Shown: positions 6,781-14,078 of the stretch, one piece after another
Layout of the letters: each line of letters starts with the position of its first letter
Numbering within the stretch: the stretch's first letter is position 1
Assembly (NCBI GenBank): GCA_016293225.1
Contig: JAEDEQ010000014.1
Coordinates: 1 to 32,807 of the forward strand
Direction of reading: 5' to 3'
Length of the DNA: 32,807 bases
Source of the DNA: Clostridiaceae bacterium
GTDB taxonomy: Bacteria; Bacillota; Clostridia; Oscillospirales; Acutalibacteraceae
Notes under the pieces: model-generated
What the model saw: the letters and a program-made list of their open reading frames with translations, nothing else
Database searches by the model: none
What the model was told of the DNA's origin: nothing
Position numbers and translations under genes: made by a program

Positions 6781-8177
6781 AAGTTTTTAACACTCTGACA
6801 AGGAAAAAGGAGGAGCTTGTGCCGATTAACGAGGGTGAATTCAAAATTTATGCCTGCGGCCCTACAGTGTATAACTATATCCACATCGGCAATGCAAGGC
6901 CGCTTTGCGTTTTTGATGTTCTTCGCCGCTATCTCGAATATATGGGCAACAAGGTCACCTTTGTTCAGAACTTTACCGATATCGACGATAAGATTATTCG
7001 CCGTGCCAACGAGGAGGGCGTGACTTACAAGGATATCTCCGAAAAATACATTGAGGAATTCTGGGTCGATGCAAAGGGTCTGAATATCCGTGAGGCAACC
7101 GTTCATCCCAAGGCTACCGAGAATATCGGCGAAATTATCAGCATAGTTTCGTCTCTTGTTGAAAAAGGCTTTGCTTATGCCGTGAACGGCGACGTATATT
7201 TCAGCACCAAAAAATTCAAGGAATACGGAAAGCTTTCGCATCAGCCGCTTGAGGAGCTTGAGGCCGGCGCAAGAATCAACATCGGAGAGGTCAAAAAGGA
7301 TCCGATGGATTTTGCCCTTTGGAAAGCAGCCAAGCCCGGCGAGCCTTACTGGGCTTCCCCGTGGGGAAACGGAAGACCCGGCTGGCATATTGAATGCTCC
7401 GCCATGGTCAGACGCTATCTCGGAGAAACTATAGACATTCACTGCGGCGGTCAGGACCTCATTTTTCCCCACCACGAAAATGAGATTGCGCAAAGCGAGT
7501 GCTGCAACGGCGTACCCTTTGCGCACTACTGGATGCACAACGGCTTTATTACCGTTGACAAGGTTAAAATGTCGAAATCTCTCGGCAATTTCTTCACCGT
7601 GCGCGACGTTGCCGAACAGTTCGGCTATGAGCCCATTCGTTTGCTGATGCTTTCCTGCCAGTACAGAAGCCCCATCAATTACAGCTTTGACGCCATTGAG
7701 CAGTGCAGAGCTTCGCTTGAAAGGCTGTATACCTGCCGGAGTAACCTTGACTTTGCGCTCAGGAACGCGGTTGAGGAAGCCGGCCCCGATGACGGCGATA
7801 TCATGGCGCTGATTGATAAGCGCCGCAGGGAATTTGTTGACGCAATGGAGGACGATCTCAACACCGCGGACGCCATCGGCGTAATTTTTGAGCTTGTGCG
7901 CGATATAAATACAAACGTCAACGAGGGTGTTCAAAGCAGGTCTATTGTTGAATACGCCGCCGAGGCTCTTGACGAGCTGACGGGCGTTCTCGGTCTTCTT
8001 TACAACAGGAAAGCCGAAGAAAGCCTTGACGCTGAGGTTGAGCGCCTTATTGAGGAGCGCAACGCCGCAAGGAAGGCGAAAAACTGGGCTGAGGCCGACC
8101 GTATCCGCGATGACCTTAAGGCGCACGGAATAGTACTTGAGGACACGGCGCAGGGCGTGAAATGGCACAAAGCATAA
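6777..8177 (+). CDS. cysS: Cysteinyl-tRNA synthetase
   Basis: Class I aminoacyl-tRNA synthetase charging tRNA-Cys, 466 residues, usual length. The zinc ligand C27 precedes the HIGN motif (residues 36-39, HIGH variant), other metal-site residues are in HIECSAMV and HHENEIAQSE, and the class I KMSKS loop is at 264-268. The DALR-type helical C-terminus ends in ARKAKNWAEADRIRDDL, characteristic of CysS. Translation is coupled to cysE by a four-base overlap, and a purine-rich AAAGGAAGGA precedes the ATG. Confidence 0.98.
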   Translation: MKVFNTLTRKKEELVPINEGEFKIYACGPTVYNYIHIGNARPLCVFDVLRRYLEYMGNKVTFVQNFTDIDDKIIRRANEEGVTYKDISEKYIEEFWVDAKGLNIREATVHPKATENIGEIISIVSSLVEKGFAYAVNGDVYFSTKKFKEYGKLSHQPLEELEAGARINIGEVKKDPMDFALWKAAKPGEPYWASPWGNGRPGWHIECSAMVRRYLGETIDIHCGGQDLIFPHHENEIAQSECCNGVPFAHYWMHNGFITVDKVKMSKSLGNFFTVRDVAEQFGYEPIRLLMLSCQYRSPINYSFDAIEQCRASLERLYTCRSNLDFALRNAVEEAGPDDGDIMALIDKRRREFVDAMEDDLNTADAIGVIFELVRDINTNVNEGVQSRSIVEYAAEALDELTGVLGLLYNRKAEESLDAEVERLIEERNAARKAKNWAEADRIRDDLKAHGIVLEDTAQGVKWHKA

Positions 8178-8195
8178 GTGCGCGGGGTGAAAAAC

Positions 8196-8972
8196 ATGGT
8201 CACTTGTGAAAGCCCTATAGCCGTAATTGATTCCGGAGTCGGAGGAATCAGTGTTCTCAAACGGTTGTGGAAACTCATGCCGAATGAAAAGTATATTTAC
8301 TTCGGCGACTCAAAAAACGCACCCTACGGGGTCAGACCGACAGAGGAGATAAAAAGTCTGACCTTTAAAAGCGCCGAAAGCCTGATTTCAATGGGCGCAA
8401 AGGAGCTTGTGATAGCCTGCAACACGGCAACGAGCGCCGCTGCGGCCGAGCTTCGGAAAAAATATCCCGATTTCCCGATAGTCGGACTTGAGCCGGCGCT
8501 CAAGCCTGCCGCGCTTTCCGGCGGCCGTCCGACCGTCATAGTCATGGCAACCGAGCTGACCTTGAGGGAGAAAAAATTTGCCGCCCTTGTGGAACGCTTT
8601 AAGAACAACGCTGAAATAATCGGCTTGCCCGCTCCCGGAATTGTTGAGCTTGTTGAAGCTTCAAAAGCTGACAGCGAGGAAATGGACGAATATCTGCGAA
8701 AGCTGTTTTCTCCGTTTGATAAGGACAAAGAATACTGTCTGGTTCTCGGCTGCACTCATTTTCCGTTTGCAAAGCGAGCGATACGCCGCGTAATGGGCGA
8801 CAGGGTCAAGCTCTTTGACGGAGCGGAGGGCGCGGCAAGGCATGCAAAAGAGCTGCTTGAGGCGAGAGACATGCTCTGTCCGCAGGGTCAGCAGGGCAGG
8901 ATAACCTTTGAAAACAGCGATGAAAGCCATATTACTCTTTCAAAAAAACTGTTTGAGGACTACGAGGTATAA
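8196..8972 (+). CDS. murI: Glutamate racemase
   Basis: Interconverts L- and D-glutamate to supply D-glutamate for peptidoglycan; 258 residues from the ATG at 8196, chosen because GGGGTG lies six bases upstream. A GTG at 8178 is an alternative giving six more residues. The two catalytic cysteines are C75 (ACNTATS) and C186 (LGCTHFP), with the N-terminal D12 in VIDSGVGG and the FGDSKNAPYG segment. It follows cysS by 18 bases and probably shares its transcript, so it may also feel the T-box. A strong terminator follows. Confidence 0.96.
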   Translation: MVTCESPIAVIDSGVGGISVLKRLWKLMPNEKYIYFGDSKNAPYGVRPTEEIKSLTFKSAESLISMGAKELVIACNTATSAAAAELRKKYPDFPIVGLEPALKPAALSGGRPTVIVMATELTLREKKFAALVERFKNNAEIIGLPAPGIVELVEASKADSEEMDEYLRKLFSPFDKDKEYCLVLGCTHFPFAKRAIRRVMGDRVKLFDGAEGAARHAKELLEARDMLCPQGQQGRITFENSDESHITLSKKLFEDYEV

Positions 8973-9032
8973 GCCCAAGCTGCAGAAACCGGACGAAATT
9001 ACGGCTTGTTTCTGCTACCCGACAATGAAATA

Positions 9033-9078
9033 AACCCGCACGTTTGCCGAAAAATGCAAATGTGCGGGTTTTGCTTTT
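9033..9078. terminator. Bidirectional terminator between murI and the sensor kinase gene
   Basis: A 15-base inverted repeat (AACCCGCAC-GTTTGC with GCAAAT-GTGCGGGTT, 9033-9070) has T-rich tails on both sides. It can end murI on the plus strand and the convergent two-component operon on the minus strand. Confidence 0.85.
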
Positions 9079-9092
9079 CAGTGTATAGGGCG

Positions 9093-10340
9093 TTAATCCT
9101 CATATCCGCTTTCTATCTCTGCAAGAGAAGCGTCGCGGTAGGGGAGAATCACAACAAAATCGGTGTGCTCCGGCGAGCTTTTTGCCCTGATTACGCCGCC
9201 GTGGAGTTCAACAATCTGCTTTGAGATTGCAAGACCCAGACCCGAACCGCCCGTTGAGGACGCACGCGAGGAGTCGAGCCGATAGAACTTTTCAAAAAGC
9301 CTGTCGAGGTTTTCTTTCGGAATCTCGTCGCAGCGGTTGCGGAATTTTATTATTACATAGCCGTTTTTTATCCTTGCGCCGACAAGAATAACAGAGTTTT
9401 CATAGCTGTAGCTGACCGCATTTTTGAGCAGATTGTCAAACACTCTTGCAATTTTGTCCGCATCGGCAAACATTACAATTTTTTCCCTGATGTCTGTTTC
9501 GCAGGAAAGATTTTTTGCCTTGAACATCGGATAAAACTCCTCAGCCATCTGCGAAAGCATAAGTCCGAGGTCAATGCGGTTGTTCTGGAGCGTAATTTCG
9601 TTCAGGTCAAAGCGCGTGATTTCAAAAAATTCGTTGATGAGCTGTTCAAGCCGGTAGGCCTTTTCAAGCGCTATGCCGGTGTATTTTGCTTTTTGACTTA
9701 CCGGAAGCTCCGGACATTCGTCAAGGAGACTGAGATAGCCTATAACGCTCGTCAGCGGCGTTTTAAGGTCGTGGGCAAGATACATTACAAGGTCGTTCTT
9801 TTTTGACTCTGCCTGAGAAGCGAGCTGCTGGTTTTTGAAAACGTCGTGCTTGATGTCCTTGAGCGCAATTTCAACATCGGAAAATTTTTTGGAAAACTTT
9901 TTAATCTGTATGTCGTCCGTGGTTATTGCCGAAAGACTGAGCCATGTTTTGTTGAAATTGGAGAGGGTTGAAATTGAATAGCCGAGGCAGCTCAAAAGGA
10001 AGAAGACAAGATAAACGCCGAGCAGAATATAAAGGCTGCAGGGCACAAGGTTTTTCTCCCCGTAGTTGCCGAAGATGTCAACAATGATATTCTTCATTGC
10101 ATAATAAACAAAGTCGTACTGCCTTGCCGCAAGATAGGCGAGCGCATATAAAAACAAGAGCAGGGCGGCGGCAAAAAGGTTGAAGCGCAAAAAATCCTTA
10201 ACGATTTTTGTGCTCATTTTTTCATCGGGCAAAAGGGCTTTGCGCCGCCTTTTTTCTTTAAGCTTTTTCCTGAAAGCGCTAAGCAGGCTTTTAAAATTAT
10301 TCTTCGATTTTATATCCGACACCCCAAACTGTTTTAACAA
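9093..10340 (-). CDS. VanS-like sensor histidine kinase
   Basis: Membrane sensor kinase, up to 415 residues. Two membrane segments lie at about residues 52-72 and 102-120, enclosing a short outside loop. The H box MYLAHDLKTPL (H190) is of the VanS/SpaK type; the N box VFDNLLKNAVSYS and the GSGLGL ATP-binding loop complete the kinase core. The start is unclear: the TTG-initiated frame at 10340 overlaps the upstream regulator by 44 bases and a later ATG lies at 10217; the true start is probably near the regulator's stop. The signal is unknown; VanS relationship does not prove vancomycin resistance, and no vanHAX genes are seen. Confidence 0.9.
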   Translation of the reverse strand: MLKQFGVSDIKSKNNFKSLLSAFRKKLKEKRRRKALLPDEKMSTKIVKDFLRFNLFAAALLLFLYALAYLAARQYDFVYYAMKNIIVDIFGNYGEKNLVPCSLYILLGVYLVFFLLSCLGYSISTLSNFNKTWLSLSAITTDDIQIKKFSKKFSDVEIALKDIKHDVFKNQQLASQAESKKNDLVMYLAHDLKTPLTSVIGYLSLLDECPELPVSQKAKYTGIALEKAYRLEQLINEFFEITRFDLNEITLQNNRIDLGLMLSQMAEEFYPMFKAKNLSCETDIREKIVMFADADKIARVFDNLLKNAVSYSYENSVILVGARIKNGYVIIKFRNRCDEIPKENLDRLFEKFYRLDSSRASSTGGSGLGLAISKQIVELHGGVIRAKSSPEHTDFVVILPYRDASLAEIESGYED

Positions 10341-10980
10341 ATCTCGGATTGCGCGAGGGCTCGTGGAGCTTTTCGCGTATACGTCTTATATGTACCATAA
10401 CGGTGTTGTTGCTGTCAAGATATTTTTCGCCCCAAACCTTTTCAAAAATGTCCTCGGTTGAAACAACCTTTCCCGCGTTTTCACACAGGAGAAGAAGTAT
10501 GCCGAATTCTGTCGGCGTGAGCGGAATCTCCTCGTCAAAAAGATAGCACTTGTGCGTGTCGCTGTTGATGGTGAGTCCGTGCAGTTCTATGAGGCTTTCG
10601 CTCTCCTTTTCGGTATTGTACTGCGTGTATCTGCGCAGGTGCGCCTTTACTCTTGCGGTTAGCTCAAGGGGATTGAACGGCTTTGTGACGTAGTCGTCCG
10701 CTCCGAGGGTAAGCCCCGTAATTTTGTCAATATCCTGTGTTCTTGCCGTAAGCATTATCACGGGATATTTGTATTTTTGGCGAATGAACGAGCAGATTGA
10801 AAAGCCGTCCGCGTCCGGAAGCATTACGTCAAGTATTGCAAGGTCAAAGACGGTTTGCTTCACCTTTTCAAGCGCCTGAGAGCCGGTGAAGCATTTCACC
10901 GTTTCATAGCCCTCGTTTTTGAGGTAAACTTCAATGAGGTCGGCAATTTCCTTTTCATCGTCAACTATCAGAATTTTCAT
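10297..10980 (-). CDS. VanR-like OmpR-family response regulator
   Basis: A 227-residue DNA-binding response regulator. The receiver domain has the acidic pocket D7/D8, phosphoacceptor D51 (LAILDVMLP), the conserved threonine in MLTART and lysine in VTKPF. The winged-helix domain ends in VHIRRIREKL and TVWGVGYKIEE. It is the first gene of a two-gene operon with the sensor kinase. AGGAGAG precedes the ATG. The upstream region has a -10 without a matching -35 and an 11-bp direct repeat, as expected for autoactivation. Confidence 0.95.
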   Translation of the reverse strand: MKILIVDDEKEIADLIEVYLKNEGYETVKCFTGSQALEKVKQTVFDLAILDVMLPDADGFSICSFIRQKYKYPVIMLTARTQDIDKITGLTLGADDYVTKPFNPLELTARVKAHLRRYTQYNTEKESESLIELHGLTINSDTHKCYLFDEEIPLTPTEFGILLLLCENAGKVVSTEDIFEKVWGEKYLDSNNTVMVHIRRIREKLHEPSRNPRFVKTVWGVGYKIEE

Positions 10981-11021
10981 TTATATTACACTCTCCTGAG
11001 TTTAATTTTCTTTGCTTTTTC

Positions 11022-11075
11022 AGTATAACATAAAATTGTTCGGTTTGTTTCTTACAAATTTCTTAATTTTGTAAG
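11022..11075 (-). promoter_or_regulatory. Candidate autoregulated promoter of the two-component operon
   Basis: On the minus strand a TATACT -10 (11022-11027) has no good -35 at the expected place. Just upstream, 11051-11075 reads on the minus strand as AAGAAA repeated at an 11-bp interval within an inverted repeat (CTTACAAA/TTTGTAAG). An 11-bp direct repeat over a missing -35 is the usual arrangement for OmpR-family activators, so the regulator itself is a plausible binder. This is an inference. Confidence 0.5.
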
Positions 11076-11142
11076 ATTACGGCAGTAATTTGTCGGATTC
11101 TCAGTGTGAGGGCTGTTTTTCTTATCACAGATAGTTTCTTTC

Positions 11143-11176
11143 ACAAAAAAGGACTGCCGCGTTTGCGAACAGCCCC
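11143..11176 (-). terminator. Terminator behind the transglutaminase-like protein gene
   Basis: On the minus strand GGGGCTGTTCGC pairs imperfectly (two bulges, two wobbles) with GCGGCAGTCC, followed by six T. It starts nine bases after the stop codon. Confidence 0.65.
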
Positions 11177-11184
11177 TTGATTGA

Positions 11185-13296
11185 TTATCTGTATCCGAGA
11201 TTTTTCTTGTTTTTAATGTATCCTGACGTCTCGCTGTACGGCGTGAGGAAATAGCTCCAGTTGCCGTCACATCCGTAGTTTCCGGTTTCCATCAGATAGA
11301 CTCTTCCGTTGATTTTAACCTCGCACCAGAAATGCTGCCAGTAGCGACCTGCGCTGTAATTTCCGCGGTAGCCCTGAATAAGATAAGCGTCGTAGCCGAG
11401 ATACGCCATCATCTCCGCCATTGCGCCGTTATACTGAACGCATTGACCGAGCCTGTAGGTGAAGATTGCGTCGGCAAAACCCTTGCCGGAAATTTTGTTC
11501 CAATCGTTTCCGACGGCGTAGGTGACTTTTTTGTTGATCCAGTTGAGGGTGTACCTGAGCTTTTCTTCGCGCGACATTCCTTTTTTGAAGTGCTTGTCGG
11601 CAAATTTCTTGAGCACTTTCTGATCTCTTTCTGAAATTGTGTAGGTATAGTAGGTTGTCTTTGAGCCTTGGGTGTTGTAGACCTTAAAGCTTGTGCGCTT
11701 TTTGAGCTGTGCGCCGGCCAGTATTGTTGAGGGCGTGTTGCTTTGGCAATAGGAGCCGTCAAGGCTGTAATAGGTCTTGCTGCCGATTTTCTTGTAGGCG
11801 CAGACGGTATAGTAGTAAGTATATTTCGGATTGATAGTTGTATCGGTAAAGGTACGTTTGCTGTTTTTTGTGACTGTTGCAAGCTTTTTACGGCCGGAAA
11901 GGCTCGTCTTTTTGACCGTCCGCCGATAGATTATATAGCCATCAGCCTTCGCGTTCTTTTCCCAGGTCAGCTTGATGGATTTTTTGTAAAGAGCACCGGT
12001 GACGGTCGGCTGGGAAAGGGGAGTAGTTACACAGAGCGTTACGGGCTTGCCGTTATATTTTTTTCCGTCCTTTTCGGAGATGACGGGAACGATACGATAG
12101 GTATATTTCGTAAGCTGAACGGTCTTTTTGTCAGTGAATCCCGAGTAGCTGTTTTTGCTTTTTCCGATGTATTCATACTTTTTCTTGTCAGCATTATATC
12201 TGTAAATGTTGTATCTTTCCGGCTTCTTTTCCCCGTACCAGCTCCAGTAAAGGGTGACGGAGGCGTCCGCATTCGCTTCGATACTCGGATAGCTGACCGC
12301 CGGAACAACGATTTTGAACGTTGCTGTTTTTGTTCCCGTGTAGATGTCGCCGGTAAAGGTAAGCTTTACCGTTGCTGTTCCCGGAAGGGTGTTGTTTGAA
12401 TATTTAACGGTGTAATCATAACCCTCGTCGAGATAGCAGTCCTTATATTTTACCGTGAGATACGGGCAGCGCTTATAGCCGGTATACTCAACTTCATTTT
12501 CATCAAATGCTACGGAAATTTCCTTTGCCGGAATTTTCGTAATCGAGAAGGGTTTTTTAATGTTTCCGACGTAATCGCCGATACCGCTGATGTTGACATA
12601 GGCTGTTCCTATGCGGCAGTTGTTTTCATATTCAACGATGAAGTCCTTATCTTTGACAAGTGTTTTTCCGTCAAGAGTGATCGTGACCTCAGGTTCAATA
12701 TCGTTATAAAAATCAAAATAAAAGCTTGCCGCGCTCAGCTTGATGCCGGCCTTTGTAATGTCGGCCAGATACCTGACTGAAAAGCCGTTTTGCTTTGCGT
12801 ACATTTCGGCGTAGCTTCCTTTGACGCAGCAGATAGTAAAGCCCGTGATTTTTTGAATATCCGGCTCGTTTTTGCCGCTTTCGTCCCAATAGTAGTCGCT
12901 GTCCCAAAAGCTGTCCCAGTCCTGCCAAAAGCCGACGCCCTCTATTGAGGTGACAGAGGAGGGAATAAAAATGCTTTTTGTACCGTCATCTTCTGACGGC
13001 TTGAGCTTTATGTCGGTGACGGCGTACTCCGTGTAAAGCTCGCTTTCGTCATCATACAGACGGACAGATGACGGAAGAAAAGGCGTTGAGCCGTCATAGT
13101 CCTCTATGTTTACGATCATAGCTCTTTTTGAAAAAGTGTCCGCGACCCATTCAAACCACGTTTCTTCTTCGCTGCGAACGTAACAGGAGTAATGAGTGTT
13201 TTCGTTGTCCCAGACGCCGAAAGCTGTAAGGCAGAGAATGAAAGCCGTTGCCGCCGCAATGAAAATCGCCGCGCCCAATTTTAATGTCTTTTTCAT
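11185..13296 (-). CDS. Secreted transglutaminase-like protein with Ig-like and fibronectin III domains
   Basis: A 703-residue exported protein. Residues 1-28 are a signal peptide. About 60-170 is a region with LRR-like ends (SIFIPSSVTSIEGVGF). About 182-335 holds two Ig-like repeats (LVKDKDFIVEYENN and DEGYDYTVKYSNN in equivalent places). About 337-520 holds two fibronectin III domains (ERYNIYRY, DGYIIYRR). The C-terminal 130 residues look like a transglutaminase/papain-fold domain: C619 in GQCVQYNGAMAEMM and H655 in WQHFWCEVKINGRVY. The usual third residue, aspartate, appears to be glutamate (E670, LMETGN). Substrate unknown; a role at the cell surface is inferred. No sortase motif is seen. 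Confidence 0.85.
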   Translation of the reverse strand: MKKTLKLGAAIFIAAATAFILCLTAFGVWDNENTHYSCYVRSEEETWFEWVADTFSKRAMIVNIEDYDGSTPFLPSSVRLYDDESELYTEYAVTDIKLKPSEDDGTKSIFIPSSVTSIEGVGFWQDWDSFWDSDYYWDESGKNEPDIQKITGFTICCVKGSYAEMYAKQNGFSVRYLADITKAGIKLSAASFYFDFYNDIEPEVTITLDGKTLVKDKDFIVEYENNCRIGTAYVNISGIGDYVGNIKKPFSITKIPAKEISVAFDENEVEYTGYKRCPYLTVKYKDCYLDEGYDYTVKYSNNTLPGTATVKLTFTGDIYTGTKTATFKIVVPAVSYPSIEANADASVTLYWSWYGEKKPERYNIYRYNADKKKYEYIGKSKNSYSGFTDKKTVQLTKYTYRIVPVISEKDGKKYNGKPVTLCVTTPLSQPTVTGALYKKSIKLTWEKNAKADGYIIYRRTVKKTSLSGRKKLATVTKNSKRTFTDTTINPKYTYYYTVCAYKKIGSKTYYSLDGSYCQSNTPSTILAGAQLKKRTSFKVYNTQGSKTTYYTYTISERDQKVLKKFADKHFKKGMSREEKLRYTLNWINKKVTYAVGNDWNKISGKGFADAIFTYRLGQCVQYNGAMAEMMAYLGYDAYLIQGYRGNYSAGRYWQHFWCEVKINGRVYLMETGNYGCDGNWSYFLTPYSETSGYIKNKKNLGYR

Positions 13297-13336
13297 TTTT
13301 TTTACCCCATTTTATGTATATTTAAACAATGATATT

Positions 13337-13365
13337 AATATAGCACAGAAATTCTGTTTTGGCAA
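13337..13365 (-). promoter_or_regulatory. Promoter for the transglutaminase-like protein gene
   Basis: On the minus strand TTGCCA (13360-13365) is 17 bases from TATATT (13337-13342). The spacer contains the short palindrome CAGAAATTCTG, a possible operator. The start codon, behind GGGGTAA, is about 40 bases downstream. Confidence 0.7.
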
Positions 13366-13447
13366 CAGTTATCATTTGGAAAAGTAAAAATACTTTAATA
13401 ATGTTTTAATTGGGCTTTTGATGTGCAAAAATATTTATAATAAAGTC

Positions 13448-13476
13448 TTTACTTTTTTTTCTCGCTGTGTTATAAT
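13448..13476 (+). promoter_or_regulatory. rpsO promoter and leader
   Basis: TTTACT (13448-13453) is 17 bases from a perfect TATAAT (13471-13476). About 100 bases of leader follow before rpsO, with several complementary segments; S15 is known to bind its own leader in many bacteria, so autogenous control is plausible here but not shown. Confidence 0.7.
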
Positions 13477-13583
13477 CTTTCAGCGTTATGCCTGTTTCCC
13501 GGTTTTCGGACAAAGCTCAATGAGCGCTTCACCGACCGTTTGCTGAGGGCACGGCTCGCAAATATTATTATGAGGTGAAAACC

Positions 13584-13850
13584 ATGATTACCAAAGAAGA
13601 AAAGAGCAAGATCATTGCCGAGTATGCTACCCATGAGGGCGACACCGGCTCGCCGGAGGTTCAGATTGCTGTTCTCACAAGCAGAATCAATACCCTTACC
13701 GAGCATCTCAAGACCAACAAGAAGGACCATCACTCACGCCGCGGTCTTCTTAAAATGGTCGGTCACAGAAGAAACCTGCTTGCATATCTCCAGAAGAAGG
13801 ATATCGAAAGATACCGTTCTATCGTTGCAAGACTCGGACTTCGTAAATAA
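13584..13850 (+). CDS. rpsO: 30S ribosomal protein S15
   Basis: Small-subunit protein uS15, 88 residues, the usual length. The ATG at 13584 follows GAGGTG at a proper distance; a GTG at 13575 is inside that ribosome-binding region. The family signature GDTGSPEVQIAVLTSRINTLTEHLKTNKKDHHSRRGLLKMVGHRR is seen in pieces along the whole protein. It is followed by pnp, the classical rpsO-pnp pairing. Confidence 0.98.
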   Translation: MITKEEKSKIIAEYATHEGDTGSPEVQIAVLTSRINTLTEHLKTNKKDHHSRRGLLKMVGHRRNLLAYLQKKDIERYRSIVARLGLRK

Positions 13851-13861
13851 TTGCGCTTTTT

Positions 13862-13892
13862 CGGCAGGCACGGTGAAAAGCCGTGTCTGCCG
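13862..13892 (+). terminator. Hairpin between rpsO and pnp
   Basis: CGGCAG-G-CACGG pairs with CCGTG-T-CTGCCG. The T-run after it is poor (TTTGAAC), so it may attenuate or serve as an RNA-processing site rather than stop transcription fully. A second small hairpin (GTCTGCA/TGCAGAC) lies near 14020-14037. Confidence 0.5.
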
Positions 13893-14078
13893 TTTGAACA
13901 GTTTTGCGCCCTTTTCGGTGTAAAACAAAAAACGTGAGTGTTTTCGGATTAGCACTAAATTGAACGTCCGTTTTACGGGCGCTGAATTTATTGCTAAAGC
14001 CGTGCCTCACGAAATGCGGTCTGCATTTTTGCAGACTGAAAAAACAAAAAGTATATTACAGAAAAGTGAGGTAAAATT

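Noticed and set aside
6669..8168. 499-codon open frame opposite cysE-cysS
   Set aside because: It is the antisense shadow of cysS, whose motifs are complete; the antisense product has no recognisable domains.
9093..10980. Vancomycin-resistance operon
   Set aside because: The sensor/regulator pair resembles VanRS, but no vanH, ligase or vanX-type gene is adjacent; such pairs are common in Clostridia.
11743..12399. 218-codon open frame opposite the transglutaminase-like gene
   Set aside because: It is a shadow of the fibronectin III and Ig-like region, with no start signals.
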